Shown piece by piece: positions 27,193 through 35,364 of a DNA stretch of 64,000 bases. The notes under the pieces were generated by a model. That model searched no databases, was not told where the DNA came from, and was given only the letters and a program-made list of their open reading frames with translations. Source of the DNA: CAJINA01 sp964647585 (GTDB taxonomy: Bacteria > Desulfobacterota > Desulfobacteria > Desulfobacterales > CAJINA01); contig CAZYGG010000001.1 in assembly GCA_964647585.1 (NCBI GenBank), forward strand, positions 62,001 to 126,000, read 5' to 3'. Position 1 is the stretch's first letter; each line of letters opens with the position of its first letter. A program made the translations under genes and the position numbers.

Positions 27193-27282
27193 ATGGACAC
27201 AAACCGTCAAAACCTTTACCGGGAAACATACCGATATGATCTGCTCAAAGGCGAGTCGTTTGGAATCAATGCGATCAATTGA
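27193..27282 (+). CDS. Possible 29-residue small protein
   Basis: An ATG with AGGGG 7 bp upstream opens a 29-codon frame, ending 15 bp before the next gene. The peptide is rich in Tyr, Arg and Asn and has no membrane segment. It could be a real small protein, a leader peptide, or chance. Only the good ribosome site and the operon position speak for it. Confidence 0.3.
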   Translation: MDTNRQNLYRETYRYDLLKGESFGINAIN

Positions 27283-27297
27283 ATTAAGGAGACACCC

Positions 27298-28527
27298 ATG
27301 ACTGTTTCAGTTATCTGTGAAGAGTGCGGAAGGGTCTACCATGTTCCAATTGCAAAACTGGACCAGGTGAAAGGTGATGTTGTCAGAACCAAGTGTAAGG
27401 ACTGCGGCCACATCATTGAAATACAAAAAGAAGAAAAGGTGTACGAAAAAACCCAGGAATACGACAGCCTGGAAGCTGCCGCCGAAGAAGAACTCAATGA
27501 CGCCGACTTCGATACAGATGACATCGCTGATGAGGATTTTGAAGATCTTGAAAGAGCATTCCAGGAGGCCGCCCAGGATACCAGCGCTGCACCGGAAGAA
27601 ACCAAAGCTCCTGCTCCAAAAAAGAAGACCGGTGGGAAACGAAAGCTGGGTATCGGGCTGCGGGTAAAAATGATCGGCCTTTTTATGATTACGCCGCTGG
27701 TGCTCATGGCCATATCCGGATTTATGTCCCAGCAGCAGTTGAATTCTTTGAAGAATGACATCACTTTGGCCAGCACCGATATTGTCAAAAGTATGGCGCA
27801 AACAAGTATTTCAGAAAAGGGCCAGGCCGTAGCGCTGCAATGTAAATTATACCTGGATAACAACCCCAACCTCAATCCGGATGACCTTGCCCTCGACCCG
27901 CTTTTCAGCAAAATGGCCGTTCAGAAGGTGGGCAAAACCGGCTTCACTGCGCTGGCTTCCGTAGGCCCTTTCACCGCCTGGGTCCATCCGAATCCAAAAC
28001 TTAATGGCGTCGTGTTTAACAAGGGGATAAGAAAGCTTCTGGGCCAGGATTACCCACGCTTTGCAAGAATCATTGCCGCCGCAGAAAAAGGCAAGAACAT
28101 TAAGAGCAGCGGCTATTATATCTGGAAAGACCCGAAGGGCAAAAAGCGTGAAATGTACATGACGCTTTCACCGGTGGAGGGCACTGAATTCACCATCATG
28201 TCCACAAACTATACCAGCAAGTTTATCGGTCCCCTAGAGAAAATGCAGCAACACTTTGAAAGCGTCGCAGTTGCCTCGCGTAACCTTAATCTCATGACCA
28301 TTGTGGGAACCCTGGTTGTTATCGGCCTGATTGTCACGTTTTACGGGCATAACCTTGTCAGTAAAATTCGCCATCTTACCGACGTTGCCGACCGCATCAG
28401 TGTCGGCGAACTCGATGCTGAGATTCAAATCAAGTCCAAAGACGAGATCGGAAACCTGGCGGACGCCATTACCAGGATGCAGGACAGTCTCCGTCTTTCC
28501 ATTGAAAGGCTGAGAAAAAGACGTTAG
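27298..28527 (+). CDS. Zinc-ribbon / periplasmic sensor / HAMP membrane protein without output domain
   Basis: A 409-residue protein. An N-terminal MJ0042-type zinc ribbon (C7, C10, C33, C36) is followed by an acidic and Ala/Pro-rich linker, a first membrane helix (about 124-143), a Cache-like periplasmic region (about 150-325) with VGKTGFTAL, a second membrane helix (332-349) and a HAMP domain (350-402) ending in LRKRR. Chemoreceptors and kinases of this plan continue after HAMP; here the protein stops. The signal may leave through the zinc ribbon or by contact with operon partners. AAGGAG lies 8 bp before the ATG. Confidence 0.85.
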   Translation: MTVSVICEECGRVYHVPIAKLDQVKGDVVRTKCKDCGHIIEIQKEEKVYEKTQEYDSLEAAAEEELNDADFDTDDIADEDFEDLERAFQEAAQDTSAAPEETKAPAPKKKTGGKRKLGIGLRVKMIGLFMITPLVLMAISGFMSQQQLNSLKNDITLASTDIVKSMAQTSISEKGQAVALQCKLYLDNNPNLNPDDLALDPLFSKMAVQKVGKTGFTALASVGPFTAWVHPNPKLNGVVFNKGIRKLLGQDYPRFARIIAAAEKGKNIKSSGYYIWKDPKGKKREMYMTLSPVEGTEFTIMSTNYTSKFIGPLEKMQQHFESVAVASRNLNLMTIVGTLVVIGLIVTFYGHNLVSKIRHLTDVADRISVGELDAEIQIKSKDEIGNLADAITRMQDSLRLSIERLRKRR

Positions 28528-28580
28528 TTAACGGATAACCGCTGACCACCTGGAAAGCGTCCACTATTGCAGGAGTACGT

Positions 28581-29582
28581 ATGATAGTCATTCCCAAGAA
28601 TATGCCTGTTATTGAAGGCCTTAACAGTTTTTACCTCAACGTCGGACGCTTCATTGAACATTACAGCGGAGAGGTGGACACCGGCGGAATCCATTTTCTT
28701 TCCGGAAAAGCGGAAGGGGTTGTCTTCATCGATGACAACGCCATTCTCAGTGGCATTTTCGAGGATAAATCCGAAAAACTGGAAGGTGCCGAGGCCGTTG
28801 AGCACATCATTAAGCACGGTGGGGAAAATACTTTTTCAGTTGCCGTTTACGAAATCGAGCCCGAATATGTCCATTTCTGGTCCAACTTGCCGCATGCTGA
28901 AGTGATCCACAGCAATCTCTCCACCGAGTTTACCGACCTGAAAAAATTGATTATTAAAATGCAGTCTGAAAAGCTGACCGGCTACGTGGAGGTTAGCGTT
29001 AACGGCATCGCGGAACAGGGAACGGTCTTTCTCAATATGGGCAATATCTCTGGTTCGCTGTTTCCCTGGAACCGGGAGAAGTTGATCAACTCGCGCCAGG
29101 ATTTGGATAAACTGATCGCGAGCAGCGAAAAATCGGGCGGCGAATTTAATGTGTATCAAGTAAAGCTGGTACAAGACGATTTATCTGATACCCTGGATAC
29201 CTCCCAGGAAACGGTACCGGCGGAAACCGACGCATCCGACATGAGCATTGCGATCATAGAAGAACTACTCACCATTTTTGAAAAGACATTTATGAGCAGT
29301 AAAAAGGGCAAAGCCGATTTCAGGACCCTGTTGAGGCGTAAGTTTGTCGAAAAAGCCGACGCCTATGATTTCCTGGATCCATTTGCCGCCGAATTTCAAT
29401 ACGCTGATGGAAAGATAGAGTACAGCGGTGAAGCCGGCACAGATATACTCGCCAGTGGAATTGTTGACTGTATTAAAGAAATCGCCGAAGAAAACGATAT
29501 TTATTATCCCCTGCTTAAAGCGATTGTCCCCTGGACCGAAAAATACGCTGCTGAAATTGAAAAAGCAGAAGTGGAATTTTAA
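28581..29582 (+). CDS. Unknown protein with PATAN-like segments
   Basis: A 333-residue soluble acidic protein. Two stretches resemble the PATAN/DUF4388 core (a strand-turn pattern ending in F-x-x-G-x-I/L-x-x-x-x-F): residues about 36-65 (GGIHFLSGKAEGVVFIDDN) and about 130-165 (LTGYVEVSVNG then GTVFLNMGNISGSLF). A third region (200-333) is helical and unrecognised. It ends 3 bp before the first REC-PATAN gene, so the two are surely co-transcribed. A receiver-less partner of the PATAN regulators is my best guess; the domain call is weak. Confidence 0.6.
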   Translation: MIVIPKNMPVIEGLNSFYLNVGRFIEHYSGEVDTGGIHFLSGKAEGVVFIDDNAILSGIFEDKSEKLEGAEAVEHIIKHGGENTFSVAVYEIEPEYVHFWSNLPHAEVIHSNLSTEFTDLKKLIIKMQSEKLTGYVEVSVNGIAEQGTVFLNMGNISGSLFPWNREKLINSRQDLDKLIASSEKSGGEFNVYQVKLVQDDLSDTLDTSQETVPAETDASDMSIAIIEELLTIFEKTFMSSKKGKADFRTLLRRKFVEKADAYDFLDPFAAEFQYADGKIEYSGEAGTDILASGIVDCIKEIAEENDIYYPLLKAIVPWTEKYAAEIEKAEVEF

Positions 29583-29585
29583 CCG

Positions 29586-30638
29586 ATGACTCAAAAAGTT
29601 CTCATTGTAGACGATGATCACATCTGGCTGCGCCTGATCAAGAAAAAATTCGAGAATTACGGCGATACGTTTACCACCCTCACCGCGCCTGATGGAAAGG
29701 CGGCCGTGTCCAGCCTGAAAGATAACATGGTCTCTCTCGTGGTGACCGATATGCAGATGCCGGAGATGGACGGCCTCGCCCTGCTGGCCCACCTTTCTGA
29801 AAACTACCCGGATATCCCGGTCATTATCATGACTGCTTACAGTACGCCCAGTTCAAAGAAAACTGTACTGGACGGCGGGGCGGCCGGCTATATAGAAAAA
29901 CCGTTCGTGGTGGAAGACCTGGCCTCAAAAATCATCAAAAAATTGCAAAAAGAGACCGAAGGCGGCACCCTGCAGACTGTTCCCCTGGATATGTTTATTC
30001 AATTGATTGAAATGGAGCAGAAAACCTGCACGATAAGAGTTTTCAACAAGGTGACCGGAAACAGAGGCGTCCTGTTTTTTTATAAGGGTGACCTGATGGA
30101 TGCCCGGAGTAACAAGCGGCAGGGTAATACCGCCGCCTACGAAATATTTGCATGGGACAGTGTTACCCTTTCCATTCAAGACGAATGCGCCATTACTACG
30201 AAAAAAATTAAAGGTGAACTACAGGCCATCCTTTTTGATTCCATGCGGATGAAGGATGAAGCCGGCGGGGCCCCGGAAGATTTTGAAGAAAAGCCGCCCG
30301 AACCTAAAAAAGCGCCCCCCCCAAAAGCCCCCGCCAAACAAGCCGCCCCAAAAAAGCCGGCGCAACTTTCATATCCGGATATGCTCAGGGAGAAATTTAA
30401 AACTGCGGCTGGGTCGACCGACAGCCTTGATGATATTTATGTTGACGGATCCTGGTATGAACTTCTGGAACATGCCAAGCTCATCGCCCCTCTTTTCTCG
30501 GCGGGATCATTGAAATTGTGTTTTATCAACAGGGACGAGAGATTGAATCTGATCGTTATGCCCGGGGATGAACCCACCGTGATTGCAGTGACCGGTGATT
30601 GCCCCCGTGACCAGGTCCTGGAGGCGCTAAGAAAATAA
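29586..30638 (+). CDS. Response regulator with PATAN (DUF4388) domain, copy 1
   Basis: A 350-residue protein. The receiver domain (1-122) has DDD (9-11), phospho-acceptor D55, T83 and K105. A PATAN domain (about 127-230) includes TCTIRVFN and GVLFFYKGDLMDAR. A Pro/Lys/Ala-rich linker (238-262) and a C-terminal domain of about 85 residues follow. PATAN-REC proteins such as PixE of Synechocystis control type IV pilus motors. The next gene overlaps by 1 bp. Residues 85-112 are nearly identical to the second copy at 31349. Confidence 0.9.
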   Translation: MTQKVLIVDDDHIWLRLIKKKFENYGDTFTTLTAPDGKAAVSSLKDNMVSLVVTDMQMPEMDGLALLAHLSENYPDIPVIIMTAYSTPSSKKTVLDGGAAGYIEKPFVVEDLASKIIKKLQKETEGGTLQTVPLDMFIQLIEMEQKTCTIRVFNKVTGNRGVLFFYKGDLMDARSNKRQGNTAAYEIFAWDSVTLSIQDECAITTKKIKGELQAILFDSMRMKDEAGGAPEDFEEKPPEPKKAPPPKAPAKQAAPKKPAQLSYPDMLREKFKTAAGSTDSLDDIYVDGSWYELLEHAKLIAPLFSAGSLKLCFINRDERLNLIVMPGDEPTVIAVTGDCPRDQVLEALRK

Positions 30639-30988
30639 TGAAAGAGATCTTCAATGATATTCTGGGCATCAGTGATGTAAACGGTGTAATTTTTATAGAC
30701 GAAAATAATGAAATTCAAATCGAAGGCTATACCGCCGTACCTGAACCAAACTTAAGTCCGCTTGACCTGGCAGCCTTCATGAACACAGTTGGCGCCCATA
30801 GCGAAACCGAAATATATTTTGATAACGTGAGGCTCTATATCCGCAAAATCGAATCCGGTCACATCCTGGTTATCACCGGTTTCAACGTACAGATGGCCAT
30901 GGTCCGCCTTAATTGTGATGTCCTGGAACCCTTGATCAAGTCCAAATTTCAAAAGCCCACCGGTATCGGCCGATTTTTCAAGAAGTAG
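30638..30988 (+). CDS. Roadblock-like small protein, copy 1
   Basis: A 116-residue protein whose strand-helix pattern resembles a roadblock/LC7 domain: ILGISDVNGVIFIDEN, a helix with A-A-F-M-N-T-V, then I-Y-F-D-N-V-R-L-Y-I-R-K and V-I-T-G-F-N-V-Q-M-A-M-V-R-L. The ATG overlaps the stop of the upstream REC-PATAN gene (TAATG), implying translational coupling and paired function. A paralogue with the same neighbour lies at 32412-32738. No P-loop or catalytic motif. Confidence 0.7.
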   Translation: MKEIFNDILGISDVNGVIFIDENNEIQIEGYTAVPEPNLSPLDLAAFMNTVGAHSETEIYFDNVRLYIRKIESGHILVITGFNVQMAMVRLNCDVLEPLIKSKFQKPTGIGRFFKK

Positions 30989-31035
30989 TCATACCGGTCC
31001 CCGTTTACCCCTGCAGAGCAGTCGTTACTACTTTT

Positions 31036-31076
31036 TTTGTAAAGCATCCTGGCCCAGAGGACCAGGCTCTGGATTA
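31036..31076 (+). repeat. Leader element L, left-end fragment
   Basis: GTAAAGCATCCTGGCCCAG (31039 on) and GACCAGGCTCTGGATTACC match the left end of the full copy at 36137 with few changes. The right end (GAATAAA tail) is absent. Confidence 0.65.
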
Positions 31077-31168
31077 CCCTGTCGCAGATCCCGGCACACC
31101 ACGGGGGAAAGGGATATTTTACGGTTGAACGGGTTAAATCCGAAATTCAAATATCTAAAATAAAACAT

Positions 31169-31197
31169 TTGAATTATTATACAAATCCCTATATAAT
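31169..31197 (+). promoter_or_regulatory. Sigma70-type promoter for the second REC-PATAN module
   Basis: TTGAAT (31169-31174), a 17-bp spacer and a perfect TATAAT (31192-31197). It can drive the second REC-PATAN pair and the motor ATPase independently of the upstream operon. Confidence 0.65.
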
Positions 31198-31348
31198 GCG
31201 CTCAACCTGAAGCGCTCCAGGGTAAATTATCCCCCTGAAATGGGTCACTTTGGCCGGTTGAGACATACGTGACCAGAGGTACGGTCGTACCATTTTATAA
31301 ATTCTTTCATTCTCCGGAGTCTGAGGTCATAAATAGAAAAGGATTTAC

Positions 31349-32386
31349 ATGATAAAAAATGCCCTCATAGTCGATGACGACAGAATATTGAGGCACCTGA
31401 TCAAAAGGAAATTCCAGGCCCACGCAGCTGTGTTCGGAACCCTCCTGGCTGAGGATGGCGTTGAAGCGGTCCAGATCCTGAAGAACAATGCCATTTCCAT
31501 TGTGGTGACAGACCTGCACATGCCGAATATGGATGGTTTTACTCTACTGGCCCTCATGTCGGCCAAGTACCCGGATATCCCGGTGATTGTTCTGACAGCC
31601 TACAGTACGCCGAAATCGAAAGAGAGAGTCCTGGCTACCGGCGCAGCCGCCTTTATTGAAAAGCCGTTTGTGGTTGAAGATCTCGCGGCCAGTATTATTG
31701 TCAGCCTTGAAAAAGAGTCAGAGGGCGGTACGCTGCAGACCGTCTCAATTGAGATGTTCCTGCAACTGATTGAAATGGAACAAAAAACATGCACAATTCG
31801 GGTTATAAACAAAGAAACCGAAAAAAATGGGGTCCTCTTTTTCAAAGACGGTGAACTGCTGGATGCCAGAATCCGGGATATGCATGGAGAAGAAGCCGCC
31901 TATGAAATTTTTTCATGGGACAGTCCCTCTCTCTCCATTCAGGACACCTGCGTCCTGAATAAAAAGGTCATACAGGCAGATCTCCAGGCAGTGTTATTCG
32001 ACGCAATGCGCCTGAAAGACGAAGCCGGCGAAGATGAATCCGCCTTCCGGGAATCACCGGCGGAAGAGCCTCCACCTGCGAAGAAAGCAGCCGCTGAAAA
32101 CCCGGCCCAGGAAAAGAAACCGCCGCAACAGACAGGTGCTGAACCGGCTGTTCAGGACGCCCAGCCAAGAGGCATCGCCAGTAGGGATAAAGACGCGGCC
32201 TGGGATCCCCTGATGACCGTTGGCGGCAAACTCGGCAGTGCCATTCAGGCCGGGGATTTCAAGGCTTGCTATGTTGATCGGGGTAAAAAAAACGGGCTGG
32301 TCCTGTTGCCCGGGGACGTGACCACCGCAGTCACACTCAACAAAGACTGCCCCGGTGACGTGATCCGCAAACTATTGTATGAATAA
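31349..32386 (+). CDS. Response regulator with PATAN (DUF4388) domain, copy 2
   Basis: A 345-residue paralogue of the protein at 29586. Receiver residues D9/D10, D55, T83 and K105 are kept. The PATAN domain keeps TCTIRVIN and GVLFFKDGELLDAR. The linker is longer and Glu/Ala-rich, and the C-terminal domain is shorter and divergent. The N-terminal 230 residues are highly similar between copies while the tails differ, so the pair may read similar inputs but bind different targets. AAAGGA lies about 7 bp before the ATG. Confidence 0.9.
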   Translation: MIKNALIVDDDRILRHLIKRKFQAHAAVFGTLLAEDGVEAVQILKNNAISIVVTDLHMPNMDGFTLLALMSAKYPDIPVIVLTAYSTPKSKERVLATGAAAFIEKPFVVEDLAASIIVSLEKESEGGTLQTVSIEMFLQLIEMEQKTCTIRVINKETEKNGVLFFKDGELLDARIRDMHGEEAAYEIFSWDSPSLSIQDTCVLNKKVIQADLQAVLFDAMRLKDEAGEDESAFRESPAEEPPPAKKAAAENPAQEKKPPQQTGAEPAVQDAQPRGIASRDKDAAWDPLMTVGGKLGSAIQAGDFKACYVDRGKKNGLVLLPGDVTTAVTLNKDCPGDVIRKLLYE

Positions 32387-32411
32387 TGGCCAATTCATGA
32401 TTCATGATGAA

Positions 32412-32738
32412 ATGAAAACAATTTTCAAAGACCTGCTCAGCCTCGAAGACGTCCAGGGTATCATTTTTCTCTCTCACCGGGGCGGGCAGCTGTTTAGTGA
32501 ATACGAGGGCGAAACCGACACCGACCTGAAAAATTTCGACTGGGCGTCCTTCAGCAGTGCCTTTAGGTGTGTACGCGAAGCTGAACTCGTATTCGGTAAT
32601 AACCGGATATTTTACCGGCGCGCCGAGCTGGGCCAGATCATTATCATCATGGGGTGGTTCGCCACCATCGCGATGATCCGACTCAAATGCAGCAACCTGC
32701 TCCCTGCCATTGATCCTGACGATCCTGACTGTGGATAA
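32412..32738 (+). CDS. Roadblock-like small protein, copy 2
   Basis: A 108-residue paralogue of the 30638 protein: KTIFKDLLSLEDVQGIIFL aligns with the start of copy 1, and IIIIMGWFATIAMIRLKCSN aligns with its end. An upstream ATG at 32379, overlapping the REC-PATAN stop by 8 bp, would add 11 residues and cannot be excluded; I start at 32412 because copy 1 starts at the equivalent Met. The motor ATPase begins 20 bp downstream. Confidence 0.68.
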   Translation: MKTIFKDLLSLEDVQGIIFLSHRGGQLFSEYEGETDTDLKNFDWASFSSAFRCVREAELVFGNNRIFYRRAELGQIIIIMGWFATIAMIRLKCSNLLPAIDPDDPDCG

Positions 32739-32758
32739 AAGCGCATAGGAAATGATGT

Positions 32759-35122
32759 ATGAATATTAAGCAAAAAATAGCAGAAGCAGAAGCCTACCAA
32801 AAACATGGCCTCTATTCCGAAGCGCTGGGCCTGTTTGAAGATCTGTTGAAAAGCAAGTCCGGCCTGAACGCGGCCGCCCAGAACAAACTCAAAAATAATA
32901 TCCTCACCATCAAGGGTGAGCTTGAAAGTCTTGATAAGGACGACACCGCCATTACCGCTGAAGATGCCTCTCTGCTGCGGGAGACCTGGGATGACGGCTG
33001 CGAAAATATCCATGAAATAATCAGCAGTGCCAATGCCTTTAAAGAACTTGGTCTGCACAAAGAGGCCGTCATAGAGTACTCCAAGCTGTTTACCCATGAG
33101 GATTTCTCTAAAGAAATCCTCCCTGATATGGCCGAGTGCATGTTTCAGGCCCACTCCCCTTCACGGGTGATCGACCAGATAGAAAAAATGATCTCCGACA
33201 ACGAGCTGGATACGAAAACCACTGCGGAGATCAAATTTGTCTTCGGGCAACAGATGAAAGAAAAAGGGCACGACGACCTGGCCCTGGAATACTTCGAATC
33301 TGTCAAGGAAATTGATCCCGAGTTCGCGGAAATCGATACATACGTCACGGATGCCCTTTCATCGGCTACCTATGAATCCAGGTACGACTATCTGATAAGG
33401 TACAAGATCGTAACAACGACCCAGCTGCAAAACGCTTTGGTCATAGCCAAGAAATCCAAACACAGCGTTGAATTCGTACTCTCCGACAATTTCCATATTG
33501 ACCTGCAAGAAGTCGGTAAATCTCTCAGCCTCTATTACCAGGCTCCCTTCCGGGCCTTTGATCCTGACATGCCGGTCCCTTACGAGCTCACGCGCAACCT
33601 CAAGCGATCCTTCCTTACCCAGAACACCTGGGTTCCCCTGGCCTGGGAACTCGGCGGTGTGGATGTTCTTATCGATGACCCCACCGACCTGCTGAAGACC
33701 GACCCCATACCCGGGCTGTTGAATGCCAAAAAAGTCAACTACATCGTCAGCATCAAGGAGGAAATCGATAAAGTTATCAAGCATTTCTACGAGGAGAGAA
33801 CCGACGAAGGCGCCGATATGGATTCCGAACAAGGCGACGACTTCGACCTGATGCCGGACATCGACTTCGAGGAGGAGGAAGAAGATCTCGAAGACGATGC
33901 CTACGAAGATGTCAATGAGTCCTCCGGACAGATTGTACGGATGGTGGACCAGATTCTCATTTCCGCTTATCGAAAGGGCTCTTCCGATATACACATCGAA
34001 CCATCCGCCATCACTAAAAAAACGAATATCCGTTTCCGGATTGACGGCGTCTGCCAGGAAGTACTGCAGGTCCCCAACACCAATTCCCGGGCCATCATGT
34101 CCCGGTTGAAAATCATGAGCGGCCTGGATATCGCCGAAAGGCGGCTGCCCCAGGACGGTAAGATCAAGTTTAAGAGAAAAGGCATTAAACCGTTTGAACT
34201 GCGTCTGGCTACCTTGCCGACCGCCGGTGGGTTCGAAGATGCCGTGTTGCGTATCCTGGCCGAATCCGGCGCCATGAAACTTACCGACATGGGCATGAAC
34301 GAACGCAATCACGCGATCATGGAAAAAATTATCATTCAACCTTACGGATTGGTGCTGGTCGTGGGACCAACCGGTTCCGGTAAAACCACCACCCTGCACG
34401 CCGCCCTGGGCCACATCAACAAACCGGGCATTAAAATCTGGACGGCTGAAGATCCGGTGGAAATTTCCCAGGCCGGCCTGCGCCAGGTGGAGTGCAAACC
34501 GAAAATCGGACTGGATTTCGCCCGGGTCATGCGGGCCTTTCTCCGGGCAGACCCGGACGTCATCATGATTGGTGAAATGCGGGACCACGAAACCGCTTCC
34601 ATCGGCGTCGAGGCGTCCCTCACCGGCCACCTGGTCTTTTCCACCCTCCACACCAACAGCGCGCCCGAAACGGTAACCCGGCTGCTTGACATGGGACTCA
34701 ATCCTCTCAACTTTTCAGATGCCTTCCTCGGCGTACTCGCCCAGCGCCTGATCCGTCGGCTCTGTAAAAGCTGTAAGAAAAAATACAAGCCGAGTGAGGA
34801 GGAATTCCAGGATATTGTCAAATATTATGGCAAGAAGGACTTTCCCGCACTGGGCATTGAGTATGATAATGACCGGGAGCTGTATAAGACGGTTGGTTGC
34901 GAGGAGTGCAACGACACCGGCTACAGAGGCCGGGCCGGTGTGCATGAAATGATGGAGGGCACCAAGGCTATTAAAAGAATGATCAAGAACGAGGCCACCT
35001 CCGAGCAACTTTTCATCCAGTCAGCTAAGGAAGGCATGGCCACCATCAAGCAGGACGGTGTCGCGAAAGTGTTTCAGGGAATGACGGATATTAAAGAGAT
35101 TCAGAGGGTTTGTGTGGAATAA
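32759..35122 (+). CDS. PilB/GspE-type assembly ATPase with N-terminal TPR-like region
   Basis: A 787-residue hexameric motor ATPase. Residues 1-210 form helical TPR-like repeats not seen in usual PilB. Next is a degenerate MshEN/GspE-N region (about 210-310), in which the R-L-G start of the c-di-GMP-binding motif is missing. An acidic linker (about 350-380) with a long Glu/Asp run follows. The ATPase core is intact: Walker A with K542, the Asp box TAEDPVE, Walker B with IMIGEMRD, and a four-Cys site (CKSC, CEEC). It is encoded with the PATAN and roadblock genes, not with the other pilus motor. Confidence 0.92.
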   Translation: MNIKQKIAEAEAYQKHGLYSEALGLFEDLLKSKSGLNAAAQNKLKNNILTIKGELESLDKDDTAITAEDASLLRETWDDGCENIHEIISSANAFKELGLHKEAVIEYSKLFTHEDFSKEILPDMAECMFQAHSPSRVIDQIEKMISDNELDTKTTAEIKFVFGQQMKEKGHDDLALEYFESVKEIDPEFAEIDTYVTDALSSATYESRYDYLIRYKIVTTTQLQNALVIAKKSKHSVEFVLSDNFHIDLQEVGKSLSLYYQAPFRAFDPDMPVPYELTRNLKRSFLTQNTWVPLAWELGGVDVLIDDPTDLLKTDPIPGLLNAKKVNYIVSIKEEIDKVIKHFYEERTDEGADMDSEQGDDFDLMPDIDFEEEEEDLEDDAYEDVNESSGQIVRMVDQILISAYRKGSSDIHIEPSAITKKTNIRFRIDGVCQEVLQVPNTNSRAIMSRLKIMSGLDIAERRLPQDGKIKFKRKGIKPFELRLATLPTAGGFEDAVLRILAESGAMKLTDMGMNERNHAIMEKIIIQPYGLVLVVGPTGSGKTTTLHAALGHINKPGIKIWTAEDPVEISQAGLRQVECKPKIGLDFARVMRAFLRADPDVIMIGEMRDHETASIGVEASLTGHLVFSTLHTNSAPETVTRLLDMGLNPLNFSDAFLGVLAQRLIRRLCKSCKKKYKPSEEEFQDIVKYYGKKDFPALGIEYDNDRELYKTVGCEECNDTGYRGRAGVHEMMEGTKAIKRMIKNEATSEQLFIQSAKEGMATIKQDGVAKVFQGMTDIKEIQRVCVE

Positions 35123-35214
35123 TGCGTTTGCGTTGGGTGGCTCAGGAAGTTGCTGGTGACCCCAACAACGGGGAATCTGCCAATATGGTTGGAGCAGCAA
35201 ACAAGCAAACGCAT
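35122..35214. repeat. Palindromic structure after the TPR-ATPase gene
   Basis: ATGCGTTTG (35122-35130) and CAAACGCAT (35206-35214) form a perfect 9-bp outer stem; inner GTTGCTG and CAGCAA segments can also pair. The outer arm begins at the last base of the stop codon. Confidence 0.55.
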
Positions 35215-35258
35215 GTGTGTGAACCCTGTTTGGGAGAATGATACTTATACTATAGTTT

Positions 35259-35348
35259 GTCACTCTGAGCGTAGCGAAGAGTCCCTATCCCCCACAAAAT
35301 AGTTCTTTCTTGCAGGGGATTCTTCGTCGCTTCACTCCTCAGAATGAC
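35259..35348. repeat. GTCACTCTGAGCG...CAGAATGAC inverted repeat
   Basis: Left arm GTCACTCTGAGCGTAGCGAA and right arm TTCGTCGCTTCACTCCTCAG followed by AATGAC are imperfect inverse copies, around a centre with CCCC and GGGG. Elements of this sequence type recur between genes in many unrelated bacteria. Its right edge contains an ATG in frame with the receiver gene, which I do not take as the true start. Confidence 0.7.
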
Positions 35349-35364
35349 GATTGAGGCAAAAGTT

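Larger units (their letters stand above)
30989..31348 (+). other. Intergenic region between the two REC-PATAN modules
   Basis: No credible gene. It holds a left-end fragment of leader element L (31036-31076) and a very good sigma70-type promoter (31169-31197), leaving a leader of about 145 bases before the second module. Confidence 0.65.

Noticed and set aside
33359..34651. A 430-codon minus-strand open frame opposite the TPR-fused ATPase
   Set aside because: Rich in His, Gly and Phe with no recognisable domain; the plus strand is clearly coding over the same span.
35344..35364. An ATG seven codons upstream of the chosen start of the receiver gene
   Set aside because: Those codons belong to the CTCAGAATGAC end of a dispersed repeat; the conserved receiver start fits the ATG at 35365.
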